DNA from: Bacillota bacterium
Lineage (GTDB): Bacteria > Bacillota > TC1
NCBI GenBank assembly: GCA_024635925.1
Contig: JAGXHY010000008.1
Span: forward strand, 62,001 to 126,000
Direction of reading: 5' to 3'
DNA length: 64,000 nt
A model generated the notes under the pieces. That model had not been told where the DNA came from and ran no database searches. It saw only the letters and a program-made list of their open reading frames with translations. The translations under genes and the position numbers were made by a program. Each line of letters starts with the position of its first letter. The stretch's first letter is position 1. Shown here one piece after another: positions 45,322 through 54,757 of this stretch.

Positions 45322-46125
45322 TTGAAAATTGGTTTTATTGGTTCTGGTAATATGTCAGAAGCTATAATTTCAGGTATGATTGTCAATGAATTTTCACCTG
45401 AAAATATTAGTATTTTGGATGTTAGTAAAGAAAGAATTGAATTTATGATTAACCATTACAAAGTGGGTTCTCCAAATGTAAAAGATTTTTTTGAAAATTC
45501 AGATGTTTTGATTATAGCTGTCAAACCTCAGATTATTCCAAAGGTTTTATCAGATTATAAGAATTATATTAAAAAAGAGCATTTATTAATATCTATTGCA
45601 GCAGGCGTTTCAATAGAAAAAATTTCAAAATTAACTAACTTAGAAAAAATAATAAGAGTTATGCCAAATACACCAGCTTTAATTTCTAAAAGCATTTCTG
45701 CTATAACATATAAAAGTCAAGAAGTTACCGATAAAGACAAAAAACTTGTTGAAAAAATTATTGAATCAATTGGAGAATTTGTTTGGATAGAGGAAAGTCA
45801 AATGGATGCAGTAACTGCTTTGAGTGGTAGTGGACCTGCATATGTTTTTAGATTTATTGAAGCCATGATTGATAGTGCTGTTTTAGTTGGTTTATCAAGA
45901 GACTTGTCTAGAAAATTAGTGGTAGAAACAGTTTTAGGAAGTACATTGATGTTGAAAGAAACTGGGAAAAGTCCTAAGGAACTAGAAAACCAAGTAACAT
46001 CACCAGGTGGAACAACTATTCATGGTTTAGTATCTATGGAAAAAAATAATTTTTCTAGTTCGATTAGAGAAGGCATAAAAGCAGCTTATTTGAGAGCAGT
46101 AGAATTAGGTTTGGAAAGTAAATAA
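45322..46125 (+). CDS. proC: pyrroline-5-carboxylate reductase
   Basis: Last step of proline synthesis, reducing P5C with NAD(P)H. IGFIGSGNMSEAI is the Rossmann loop, VMPNTPALI and ALSGSGPAYVF are family hallmarks, and TSPGGTTIHGL closes the signature. 267 residues, standard. TTG start with GAGGTGA upstream. It takes the place that ylmG and ylmH occupy between sepF and divIVA in B. subtilis. Confidence 0.96.
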   Translation: MKIGFIGSGNMSEAIISGMIVNEFSPENISILDVSKERIEFMINHYKVGSPNVKDFFENSDVLIIAVKPQIIPKVLSDYKNYIKKEHLLISIAAGVSIEKISKLTNLEKIIRVMPNTPALISKSISAITYKSQEVTDKDKKLVEKIIESIGEFVWIEESQMDAVTALSGSGPAYVFRFIEAMIDSAVLVGLSRDLSRKLVVETVLGSTLMLKETGKSPKELENQVTSPGGTTIHGLVSMEKNNFSSSIREGIKAAYLRAVELGLESK

Positions 46126-46142
46126 TTGTTAGGAGGATTGTC

Positions 46143-46592
46143 ATGCAAATAACACCAGAAGTAATTGAAAATAAAGAATTTAAAACAGGTTTAAGAGGTT
46201 ATGATAAGAAAGATGTTGATGTTTTTCTTGATGAAATAATTGAAGAACTTGAAGATATTTTGAATAAAAATCAAAAACTAAAGGAAGAAAAGGATATTCT
46301 TTTAAATCAATTGGCACATTATAAGAAAAAAGAAAATGAATTAAATGAAACATTGTTAAAAGCACAAGAATCTGCTGATAAACTTATTGCAAGAGCAAAA
46401 ATAGATTATGAAGCTAAAATGGAAAAAGCTAATAGCATGTTGCAGAATGCTAATGTTGATAAATATGAACAAGGTAAAAAATTAGAAGAAAAGTATAATA
46501 CTTTAAAAATGAAATATTTAAAATATAGAAATTCTATTAAAAATGATTTAAGAAAACAATTAGAACTATTAGATAAAGACAGTGTCGAATAA
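46143..46592 (+). CDS. divIVA: DivIVA-family polar/septal protein
   Basis: 149 residues. The N-terminal membrane-curvature-binding domain has the expected TPEVIENKEF and GLRGYDKKDVDVFLDEI; two coiled-coil stretches follow (about 35-100 and 105-145). It is shorter than many family members. AGGAGG lies 7 bases before the ATG. Position between sepF/proC and ileS is the standard Gram-positive one. Confidence 0.93.
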   Translation: MQITPEVIENKEFKTGLRGYDKKDVDVFLDEIIEELEDILNKNQKLKEEKDILLNQLAHYKKKENELNETLLKAQESADKLIARAKIDYEAKMEKANSMLQNANVDKYEQGKKLEEKYNTLKMKYLKYRNSIKNDLRKQLELLDKDSVE

Positions 46593-46612
46593 AATTAATA
46601 TAGGAGGCAAAA

Positions 46613-49396
46613 ATGGAGTACGATAAGACCCTTAATCTCCCAAAAACAGATTTTCCAATGCGTGGAGGTCTACCTAAAAAAGAACCAGAGATTTTAGCTA
46701 GATGGCAAGAAATGGATATATATAAAAAAGTTCAAGATAAAAATAAAGGTAAAGTTAAGTATATTCTTCATGATGGACCTCCATATGCTAATGGAGATAT
46801 TCACTTAGGAACATCATTAAATAAGATATTAAAAGATATAGTAGTTAAGTATAGATCAATGAGTGGTTTTGATGCCCCATATATACCAGGTTGGGATACA
46901 CATGGTTTACCAATTGCTCAAAAAGTTTCTAGTGAATGGAAAATCAATAGACATGAAGTAGGAATACCAGCATTTAGAGAAAAATGTAAAGAATATGCAT
47001 TGAAATATGTGGATATTCAACGAGAATCTTTCAAAAGATTGGGTGTTCGTGGTGATTTTGATCATCCTTATTTAACGTTAGATTCAAAATATGAAGGAAC
47101 GCAAATCAAAGTTTTTGGGGATATGGTAGAAAAAGGCTATATCTATAAAGGTCATAAACCCGTATATTGGTGTGCTAGTTGTGAAACTGCATTAGCTGAA
47201 GCAGAAGTTGAATATCATGAAAAAAAATCCCCATCTATCTATGTTAAATTTAAAATTGAAGATGGAAAAGGATTACTAGCTGAAGATGATGCATATGTAA
47301 TTATTTGGACAACAACACCTTGGACATTACCAGCTAATGTAGCTATATCGGTAAATCCAGCTTTTGATTATGTATTAATCGAAGCAGAACATAAAAATAA
47401 TAAAGAAAAATATATTATAGCTGAAGAACTTGTAGAAGAATGTTTTAATAATTGGGGTATTGAAAAAGGCCAAATCCTAAAAAGATTTAAAGGTGAGGAA
47501 CTAGAATATGTGATTTGTAAAAATCCTTTAATTGACCGAAAATCTGTTGTTATTCTTGGCGACCATGTTACTTTAGAAACAGGGACAGGTTGTGTGCACA
47601 CAGCTCCTGGACATGGACTTGAAGACTTCGAGGTTGGTCAAAAATATAATCTTGAGGTCATTTCACCAGTTGACCATCAAGGAATTTTTACTAATGAGGT
47701 TGGTAAATATGCAGGTAAGAAAGCTGTTGATACTAATAAAGATATTACAATAGATTTAGAAGAAAGCAATTCTTTATTGAGTTTAGTTTTTATAAAACAT
47801 CAATATCCTCATTGTTGGAGATGTAAAGATCCTTTAATGTTTAGAGCAACTGAACAATGGTTTGCTAGTATAAAAGGATTTAGAAAAAATGCTTTGTCTG
47901 CTGTTATGAATGATGTTCAATGGATTCCTACTTGGGGTCGTGAACGTATTTACAATATGATAGCAGAAAGAAGTGATTGGTGTATTTCAAGACAAAGGGA
48001 ATGGGGTGTTCCTATTCCGATATTTTACTGTGGTGATTGCGAAGAAGCTGTATTAGATAAAAAACTAATTTACCACATAGGTGATTTGGTCGCTGAATTT
48101 GGGTCGAATATTTGGTTCAGTAAAGACGCAAAAGAACTATTGCCAAAAGGTTATGCTTGTTCAAAATGTGGAGGAACACATTTCAGAAAAGAAACAGATA
48201 TTATGGATGTTTGGTTTGATTCTGGAGTAAGTAATATTGCAGTTTTAAAACAAAGAGAAGAATTAGCTTATCCTGCGGATCTTTATTTAGAAGGTAGTGA
48301 TCAATATAGGGGCTGGTTTAATTCCTCTTTATCGATTGCTGTTGCAATTACTGATAAAGCACCTTATAAAGCTGTTTTGACTCATGGTTATGTCGTTGAT
48401 GGTAAAGGTAGAAAAATGAGTAAGTCTATAGGTAATGGTATAGACCCTAAAAATGTAGTTAAACAACTAGGAGCTGATATTCTGCGTTTATGGGCAGCTT
48501 CAGCTGATTACAAAAAAGATATCTCTGTATCTGATGAAATATTTAAACAAGTTACAGAATCCTATAGAAAAATAAGAAATACTTTAAGATTTCTACATGG
48601 TAATCTTTATGATTATAGTGTTTCAACTAATAAAGTTAAATATGAAGATTTATTTGAAATAGATAAATATATACTTTATAGATTGAATAAAACTATCAAT
48701 AAAGCTAAAACAGCTTTTGATAACTATGAGTTTTATATGGCATTCAATTCTATACATCAATTTTGTATATTAGATTTAAGTGCTCTTTATCTAGATGTTA
48801 TAAAAGATAGATTATATGGATCAGTACCAAATAGTATTGAAAGAAAATCTGCTCAAACAGTAATATTTGAAATTTTAAAAAGTCTGATGATTATGCTTAC
48901 TCCAATATTATCCTTTACTATGGAGGAAATATATGGTTATCTGGATGATGAAAATAAAGAAGAAAGTATTCAATTATTAGATTTTCCTATCGTAAATGAA
49001 CTTTATAATGATGAAGCATTAGCAAACAAATGGGGAAAATTACTTGTAATAAGAGAACATATTTTAAAAGTTCTTGAAAAAGGTCGTCAAGAAGACTTAT
49101 TTGGTAATTCTTTAGGAGCAAAATTATTTATCAATACTAATAATGATGATTTATATAAATTCTTAAAAGATAATGAAAAAGATATATTAGATATATCAAT
49201 AGTATCTAGATTAGAAATAAGTTTTAATAATAGTATTGAAGGATATGAAATATTTGATGAGCTTTATATTAAAGCCGAAAATATTACAGATGACAAATGT
49301 GAACGCTGTTGGATGCATGTAGAGGGAATTGGTAATGAAATAAAACACCCAACATTATGTCCAAGATGCGCAGAAGTAATTAAAGAAATGGAGTAA
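46613..49396 (+). CDS. ileS: isoleucyl-tRNA synthetase
   Basis: Class I synthetase, 927 residues, bacterial type with a C-terminal zinc finger (CERCW and CPRC). The HIGH-region reads GDIHLGTSLNK (near residue 61), with Thr at the fourth position; KMSKSIGN is intact near residue 600. The CP1 editing domain shows WTTTPWTLPANVA and TGCVHTAPGHG. AGGAGG precedes the ATG. Only 20 bases separate it from divIVA, so no T-box riboswitch fits in front of it, unlike many Firmicute ileS genes. Confidence 0.97.
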   Translation: MEYDKTLNLPKTDFPMRGGLPKKEPEILARWQEMDIYKKVQDKNKGKVKYILHDGPPYANGDIHLGTSLNKILKDIVVKYRSMSGFDAPYIPGWDTHGLPIAQKVSSEWKINRHEVGIPAFREKCKEYALKYVDIQRESFKRLGVRGDFDHPYLTLDSKYEGTQIKVFGDMVEKGYIYKGHKPVYWCASCETALAEAEVEYHEKKSPSIYVKFKIEDGKGLLAEDDAYVIIWTTTPWTLPANVAISVNPAFDYVLIEAEHKNNKEKYIIAEELVEECFNNWGIEKGQILKRFKGEELEYVICKNPLIDRKSVVILGDHVTLETGTGCVHTAPGHGLEDFEVGQKYNLEVISPVDHQGIFTNEVGKYAGKKAVDTNKDITIDLEESNSLLSLVFIKHQYPHCWRCKDPLMFRATEQWFASIKGFRKNALSAVMNDVQWIPTWGRERIYNMIAERSDWCISRQREWGVPIPIFYCGDCEEAVLDKKLIYHIGDLVAEFGSNIWFSKDAKELLPKGYACSKCGGTHFRKETDIMDVWFDSGVSNIAVLKQREELAYPADLYLEGSDQYRGWFNSSLSIAVAITDKAPYKAVLTHGYVVDGKGRKMSKSIGNGIDPKNVVKQLGADILRLWAASADYKKDISVSDEIFKQVTESYRKIRNTLRFLHGNLYDYSVSTNKVKYEDLFEIDKYILYRLNKTINKAKTAFDNYEFYMAFNSIHQFCILDLSALYLDVIKDRLYGSVPNSIERKSAQTVIFEILKSLMIMLTPILSFTMEEIYGYLDDENKEESIQLLDFPIVNELYNDEALANKWGKLLVIREHILKVLEKGRQEDLFGNSLGAKLFINTNNDDLYKFLKDNEKDILDISIVSRLEISFNNSIEGYEIFDELYIKAENITDDKCERCWMHVEGIGNEIKHPTLCPRCAEVIKEME

Positions 49397-49404
49397 AAGT
49401 AAAA

Positions 49405-49980
49405 ATGTTAATAGAAGTAGGGATTTCAGCAAGACACGTTCATTTATCTAGAAAAGATATCGATATTTTATTTGGACCTAATTATCAATTGTCAGTATTT
49501 AAAGATTTAAAACAATTAGGACAATATGCAGCGAATGAAAAAGTTGAACTTATAGGACCAAAATGCGGATTAAACTCAGTTAGAATACTTGGTCCTGAAA
49601 GAAAAAAAACCCAGGTAGAATTATCAGCAACTGATTGTATAAAAATAGGCATTCCAGTTGTTTTAAGAGATTCTGGAGACCATAAAGATACACCAAGTGT
49701 TAAATTAATAGGGCCTGTGGGCTCAATTGAACTAGAAGGCGGCGTTATAGTTGCCTCTAGGCATATTCATGTAAGTACTGAAACTTCGATAAAAGAGGGC
49801 ATTAATAACGGTGATATGTTATGTGCAAAAATTACTGGAGAGAGAGAGGTTATTTTTGGTAAAGTATTAGCAAGAGTTGATGAAACATTCGTTGATGAAT
49901 TACATTTGGATACTGATGAAGCTAATGCTTCCTTTGTGAAAAATAATCAAAAGGTTGAAGTTTATAGATGCCAAAAATAA
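49405..49980 (+). CDS. pduL: phosphate propanoyltransferase (PduL-type phosphotransacylase)
   Basis: 191 residues with two PduL half-barrels: VGISARHVHLS at the start and VASRHIHVS in the second half provide the zinc-binding histidines, and VVLRDSGDHKDTPSVK lies between. PduL interconverts acyl-CoA and acyl-phosphate. No shell protein, aldehyde dehydrogenase or acetate kinase is nearby, so this is likely a cytosolic housekeeping phosphotransacetylase substituting for Pta rather than a microcompartment enzyme. No N-terminal encapsulation peptide is seen. It overlaps lspA by 13 bases. Confidence 0.93.
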   Translation: MLIEVGISARHVHLSRKDIDILFGPNYQLSVFKDLKQLGQYAANEKVELIGPKCGLNSVRILGPERKKTQVELSATDCIKIGIPVVLRDSGDHKDTPSVKLIGPVGSIELEGGVIVASRHIHVSTETSIKEGINNGDMLCAKITGEREVIFGKVLARVDETFVDELHLDTDEANASFVKNNQKVEVYRCQK

Positions 49981-50522
49981 AATATAAATTAAAAAAGGAT
50001 AAAAACATTAAAGATATGTTAGATAAACCATTAGATAAAAAGAAAGTCAAATTTACTTTTTTATTTATTCTTTTACCTTTTTTACTAGTTCTAATCGATC
50101 AAATTACAAAAATATTAGTTGATAAACATATGATTATAGGTAACGAAATTCAAGTTATTCCAGGAGTATTTAATATTAATTATGTGATTAATAAAGGTGC
50201 TGCATTAGGAATATTTGAAAATATGACATATTTTTTAGTTGTTGTATCCTTTTTAATGATTTGCTTTTTATATTTTTTAGCATTTAATGACTTTAAAAGT
50301 AATCATACAGTTGTACCAGAAATGCTTATTATTGGAGGTGCAATTGGTAACCTTATTGATAGAGTATTCTTAGCTGGAGCTGTTAGAGACTTTTTAGAAG
50401 TTCCTTTCTTTGCAGTAATGAATTTTGCAGATTGGTTTGTCAGTATTGGCATAATACTTTTGTTAATTAAGTATATCTATTATTATAATAAAACTGAGAA
50501 GAGTGTTAGTAAAGATGGATAA
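49968..50522 (+). CDS. lspA: lipoprotein signal peptidase II
   Basis: Aspartyl protease that cleaves prolipoprotein signal peptides in the membrane. Four membrane helices; NKGAALGIFE, GNLIDRV (first catalytic Asp) and NFADWFVSIG (second catalytic Asp) are present. 184 residues, long because of a basic N-terminal extension of about 27 residues if ATG 49968 is right; an in-frame ATG at 50016 would remove half of it but has no ribosome binding site. Followed immediately by the pseudouridine synthase, as in most bacteria. Confidence 0.94.
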   Translation: MPKIKYKLKKDKNIKDMLDKPLDKKKVKFTFLFILLPFLLVLIDQITKILVDKHMIIGNEIQVIPGVFNINYVINKGAALGIFENMTYFLVVVSFLMICFLYFLAFNDFKSNHTVVPEMLIIGGAIGNLIDRVFLAGAVRDFLEVPFFAVMNFADWFVSIGIILLLIKYIYYYNKTEKSVSKDG

Positions 50523-51411
50523 ACAAACTATTCGAGCCGAAGCTCGTGAGAGAGTAGATAAATATATAAGTAATAATTTAGGTTATTCGAGAACTTTTAC
50601 GGAACAACTTTTTTCAGATGAGAAAATAACGGTCAATAATCAGATGGTTAAAAAAAATCACAAGTTGAATATTGGAGATAAGATTTCAATTGATTCTTTT
50701 GAACCTGTAGAAGTTAATATTAAAGGGACCTCGATTGAGCTTGATATTATATTCGAAGATAATGACATTTTAATTGTAAATAAACAAAGAGGCTTGGTAG
50801 TTCATCCAGCACCTGGCAATTATGAAAACACTTTAGTAAATGGGTTGATGTTCTATAACAAAAAATTATCAACTATAAATGGTGAGATGAGACCAGGAAT
50901 TGTACATAGAATTGATAAAGATACAACTGGTGTAATAGTTATAGCTAAAAATGATATTTCGCATAATTGTTTAGCTAAGCAATTCAAGGATCATTCTATA
51001 ACTAGAAAGTACATTGCTTTAGTAACAGGTAATATTTCAGAATCAACTGGGGAAATTGATTTGCCAATTGGTAGAGATCCTAAAAGCCGGACTAAAATGG
51101 CTGTAGTTAAAAATGGAAAACAAGCAAAAACGTATTATAAAGTTTTAGAACACTTTGAAGGATACACTTTAGTTGAATGTAAATTAGAAACAGGTAGAAC
51201 TCATCAGATAAGGGTTCATATGCAGTATATTAAACATCATTTAGTAGGAGATCCTTTATATGGTGCCAAAAGTAAGAGGTTTCCTCTAGATGGTCAATAT
51301 TTACATGCTGGTGTTTTAGGATTTAAACATCCTAGCACTGGTGAATATATGGAGTTCCAATCTGATTTACCTATATATTTTATAGAAGCAATAAAGGAAC
51401 TAAGAGGTTAG
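50515..51411 (+). CDS. RluA/RluD-family pseudouridine synthase
   Basis: 298 residues: S4 RNA-binding domain (about residues 10-75), then the RluA catalytic domain with HRIDKDTTG (catalytic Asp), ARKNY-equivalent RKYIALVTG and GRTHQIRVHM. The target (23S U1911/1915/1917 for RluD) is not deducible. ATG 50515 is preferred; a GTG four codons upstream is possible. It overlaps the lspA end by 8 bases. Confidence 0.93.
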   Translation: MDKQTIRAEARERVDKYISNNLGYSRTFTEQLFSDEKITVNNQMVKKNHKLNIGDKISIDSFEPVEVNIKGTSIELDIIFEDNDILIVNKQRGLVVHPAPGNYENTLVNGLMFYNKKLSTINGEMRPGIVHRIDKDTTGVIVIAKNDISHNCLAKQFKDHSITRKYIALVTGNISESTGEIDLPIGRDPKSRTKMAVVKNGKQAKTYYKVLEHFEGYTLVECKLETGRTHQIRVHMQYIKHHLVGDPLYGAKSKRFPLDGQYLHAGVLGFKHPSTGEYMEFQSDLPIYFIEAIKELRG

Positions 51412-51413
51412 AT

Positions 51414-52280
51414 ATGAATATTGATTACTGTTTAAGAGGTACCGCCAAAGGCAATAAAGTAAGGTTTTTCATCTCTTCAACTAAAAATTTAGTAGAAGAA
51501 GCAAGATTAAACCATAATTTGTCTACATTAGCTACAGCAGCACTTGGTAGAACACTTACAGCAACAGCCATGATGGGAATTGATTTAAAAGGAAAAGACA
51601 CCATATCAATCGCATTTAAAGGTGATGGGGTTCTTGGAAGTGTTATTGCTAAAAGTAATAGCAGTGGTGAGGTTAAAGGGTATGTTGATAATCCTGAGGT
51701 CGATCTTCCATTAAAAAATAACGGAAAAATTGATGTGAGTTCGGGAATAGGTTTTGGGACTTTATATATAACAAAAGATATGGGACTAAAACAACCATAT
51801 GTTGGAAGTGTTCCGATAGTTAGTGGTGAAATTGGTGAAGACATTACGGAATATTATTACAGTTCAGAACAAACTTTATCAGCTGTAGGTCTTGGAGTAT
51901 TAATAGATATAGATTATACGGTTAAATCATCTGGTGGTTTTATATTACAAATAATGCCAGGAGCTGAGTCAGAAATTGGTTTTGAACTTGATGATAAAGT
52001 TCAAAAATTACCACCTTTAAGCACATATCTAATTGATAATAAACCAGAAGATTTATTGGAATATTTCTTTGAAGATGATTTTAAATTATTAGAAAAAAAA
52101 GTTATAAAATTCAAATGTCAATGTAGCAAGTCTAATTTTGAAAAAGCTCTCATTACTTTAGGTAAGAGTGAATTAGAAATGTTAGCCCATGATGAAGAAA
52201 TTGAAGTAGTTTGTCAATTCTGTAATAAAAAATATATTTTTAAAAATGATGAGTTAATTGAATTAGTAAAATTAATCTAG
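51414..52280 (+). CDS. hslO: Hsp33 redox-regulated chaperone
   Basis: 288 residues. The C-terminal zinc-redox switch is intact: CQC and CQFC (CxC...CxxC) around residues 239-275. N-terminal domain has SSTKNLVEEAR, ALGRTLTA and GSVPIVSGEIGED. Oxidation releases zinc and activates holdase activity, protecting proteins in oxidative unfolding stress, relevant to an anaerobe meeting oxygen. It begins 2 bases after the pseudouridine synthase and ends at a hairpin. Confidence 0.96.
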   Translation: MNIDYCLRGTAKGNKVRFFISSTKNLVEEARLNHNLSTLATAALGRTLTATAMMGIDLKGKDTISIAFKGDGVLGSVIAKSNSSGEVKGYVDNPEVDLPLKNNGKIDVSSGIGFGTLYITKDMGLKQPYVGSVPIVSGEIGEDITEYYYSSEQTLSAVGLGVLIDIDYTVKSSGGFILQIMPGAESEIGFELDDKVQKLPPLSTYLIDNKPEDLLEYFFEDDFKLLEKKVIKFKCQCSKSNFEKALITLGKSELEMLAHDEEIEVVCQFCNKKYIFKNDELIELVKLI

Positions 52281-52283
52281 TTA

Positions 52284-52311
52284 AAAGCGCTTTTCTTTTG
52301 AAAAGCGCTTT
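52284..52311 (+). terminator. hairpin after hslO (possible terminator)
   Basis: A perfect 11-bp stem AAAGCGCTTTT/AAAAGCGCTTT with a 6-base loop. The T run is only three bases and sits in the stem, so it may be partial. It overlaps the region just before the U32 ribosome binding site. Confidence 0.55.
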
Positions 52312-52330
52312 ATTAAATGGAGGTAAAGTT

Positions 52331-54757
52331 TTGAAAAAAAAAGTTGAGTTGTTAGCACCAGCCGGTGGATTAGAACAACTAAAAGTAGCTATATATAATG
52401 GTGCAGATGCTGTATATTTTGGAGGAGAAAAATTTTCTGCTAGGGCAAATGCTACAAATTTTAATAAAGATGAAATAATCATTGCAAGAAGACTAACAAA
52501 AAAGCATAATGTCAAACTATATTGTGCTATAAATACTGTTATTTTTAATAATGAGTTAGAAGAAGTTATTAACTATATAGCATTTTTACATAAAGTTGGA
52601 ATTGATGCTCTAATTATACAAGATGTAGGTTTAATAAAGTTAACAAAAGAACATTTTCCAGAGATGGAAATTCATAGTAGTACACAATTATCAATTCAAA
52701 ATAGTTTCGGTTTAGAATTCTTAAAGAATCTCAATGTGAAAAGAGCTGTAATTCCAAGAGAGTCATCATTAAAAGATATTTTAAAACTTAAAAATTCTGG
52801 AATTGAACTTGAAGCCTTTGTTCATGGCGCTATTTGCATCTGCTTTTCAGGGCAATGTCTAATGAGTAGTATGATAGGTGGAAGAAGTGGTAATAGAGGT
52901 GCTTGTGCTCAACCATGTAGATTAAAATATAGCCTAATAGACTATAAGTCTAAAAAAATTATTTGCGAAAATGCTTCTTATTTAAGTCCCAAAGACATGA
53001 TGCTTATAAATTCAATTGATAAACTAATAGAAGCTGGAGTAAAATCTTTTAAAATTGAAGGAAGAATGAAGACCCCAGAATATGTTGCTACTATTGTAAA
53101 ATATTATAGAAAAGCAATTGATAAAGCCCTTGCTAATGAATCATATAATTTATCTCAAGAAGAAAATAATGAAATTGCCCAGGTTTTTAGCAGAGATTTT
53201 ACAGATTTATATTTATATGGTAAAAGTGGTAAAGAAATGATGAATGTTAATAAACCTAACAATAGAGGAGTTTTAGTTGGTAGAGTACAAAATTTTAAGG
53301 ATGGAAAAGTATCTGTCCTATTAAAAAATACACTGCAAATTGGTGATAAAGTTTCATTTTGGACTACTGTTGAAGGAAGAGTGAATATTAGTATTGACAG
53401 AATAAACAAAGATGGTTTTCATGTTGAATCAGCAGAAGCTAAGGATATTGTTATTTTAGATATTCCTAAAAGAGTAAATAAAGATGACCGTGTTTTTAAA
53501 ACAGAATCAGCTTTAAATAAAAGTATCATTAAAAATCAACTTAATAGCTTAAATCAGGATGAAAAAATTATGTTAAAAATTAAAATAGAAGGACAAGTTG
53601 GAGATCATCTTACCATAGAATTTATTGATGAGGATGGATATAAAAGTACAGTTGTTTCTGATATTATTTTGGAGAAAGCTTTGAAACATTCCTTGAATGA
53701 GAATACTTTACGTTCACAAATTCGTTTAGGTGATACACAGTATCGTTTGGAGAAAATTGATATGAATGTGGGTAATATTATGGTTCCCAAAAGCATCTTG
53801 AATAATATGAGAAGAGAAGGAATAGAAAGCTTAATAGAACAAAGAGTTAAAAATAATAAATTAGATTATATAAAAATTAATATTAATGATGATAATAAAT
53901 TAAATAATAATAATGAAAATAAAATTGGAGTAATTGTAGAAAACATTGATAAAATCAAGGCTCTTTTAATTAAAGATATAAATTATATATACTATCCTTT
54001 AATAAATTTCAAACATATTGGTAGTGAAGCAATAGATTTTCTAAACTTTATTAAAACATTAAATGAAGAGCAATTGAACAAATTAGTATTAGATTTACCG
54101 CGCTTTATCAGAGAAGATGACTTACCATTTATACTAAGCCAAATTGAAATGATGAAACCATATATAAAAAAGTTTAGAGCAAATACAGCTGACCAGATTA
54201 TCATGTTAAAAAGACTTGGTATAATAAGTGTTCATGGAACTTCAGGATTAAATGTTGTCAATAGTGTTGCTTTTGATTATTATAAAAATAACATAGGATT
54301 ATGTGAATTAGAATTATCAAAGGAATTAAATATATCACAATTATATGATTTAAATAAAGAAGCTCAATTAACAATCTATGGTATTACTGAATTAATGGTG
54401 ATGGAGCATTGCATAATTGGTTCAAACATTGAGCCTAAAAAATGTAATGACGCAATTTATGCTTTAAAGGATCGAATAAATATCGAATTTCCAATACTAG
54501 TAGATTCACTGGGTAAAAACCATATAATTAACAGTAGAATTCTATTGATAATAGATGAATTAAGGATAATAAAAGAGATGGGATATAATAACTTTTTATT
54601 AAACGCTATTATGACAGATGAAGATATTATGAAGGATATTATTGATATCTATATTTCTGTTATAAAATATAATGAAAATATTGCAAATGTTAAAAATGAA
54701 ATTTTTAGTCTAGTATCGAATTTCACTAAAGGTCATTATAATAGGGGTATAATTTAA
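52331..54757 (+). CDS. peptidase U32 family protein (large form)
   Basis: 808 residues. The N-terminal half is the U32 TIM-barrel domain: LLAPAGGLEQL at the start, a beta strand ending EAFVHGAIC, and the CFSGQCLMSS, GGRSGNRGACAQPC cysteine block around residues 175-198. The C-terminal half fits the DUF3656-containing long subclass. Relatives include RlhA (23S rRNA C2501 hydroxylation) and collagenase-like proteins; the cysteines suggest Fe-S binding and RNA modification rather than proteolysis. TTG start, GGAGG 7 bases upstream. It overlaps mutS2 by one base, a conserved U32-mutS2 neighbourhood. Confidence 0.9.
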   Translation: MKKKVELLAPAGGLEQLKVAIYNGADAVYFGGEKFSARANATNFNKDEIIIARRLTKKHNVKLYCAINTVIFNNELEEVINYIAFLHKVGIDALIIQDVGLIKLTKEHFPEMEIHSSTQLSIQNSFGLEFLKNLNVKRAVIPRESSLKDILKLKNSGIELEAFVHGAICICFSGQCLMSSMIGGRSGNRGACAQPCRLKYSLIDYKSKKIICENASYLSPKDMMLINSIDKLIEAGVKSFKIEGRMKTPEYVATIVKYYRKAIDKALANESYNLSQEENNEIAQVFSRDFTDLYLYGKSGKEMMNVNKPNNRGVLVGRVQNFKDGKVSVLLKNTLQIGDKVSFWTTVEGRVNISIDRINKDGFHVESAEAKDIVILDIPKRVNKDDRVFKTESALNKSIIKNQLNSLNQDEKIMLKIKIEGQVGDHLTIEFIDEDGYKSTVVSDIILEKALKHSLNENTLRSQIRLGDTQYRLEKIDMNVGNIMVPKSILNNMRREGIESLIEQRVKNNKLDYIKININDDNKLNNNNENKIGVIVENIDKIKALLIKDINYIYYPLINFKHIGSEAIDFLNFIKTLNEEQLNKLVLDLPRFIREDDLPFILSQIEMMKPYIKKFRANTADQIIMLKRLGIISVHGTSGLNVVNSVAFDYYKNNIGLCELELSKELNISQLYDLNKEAQLTIYGITELMVMEHCIIGSNIEPKKCNDAIYALKDRINIEFPILVDSLGKNHIINSRILLIIDELRIIKEMGYNNFLLNAIMTDEDIMKDIIDIYISVIKYNENIANVKNEIFSLVSNFTKGHYNRGII

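Noticed and set aside
46593-46612. T-box riboswitch before ileS
   Set aside because: Only 20 bases separate divIVA and ileS, too short for any leader.
49405-49980. Microcompartment locus around pduL
   Set aside because: No shell protein, aldehyde dehydrogenase, diol dehydratase or encapsulation peptide is present.
51425-51844. 139-codon - strand frame inside hslO
   Set aside because: It is a shadow of a conserved gene in another frame, with no ribosome binding site and no recognisable domain.
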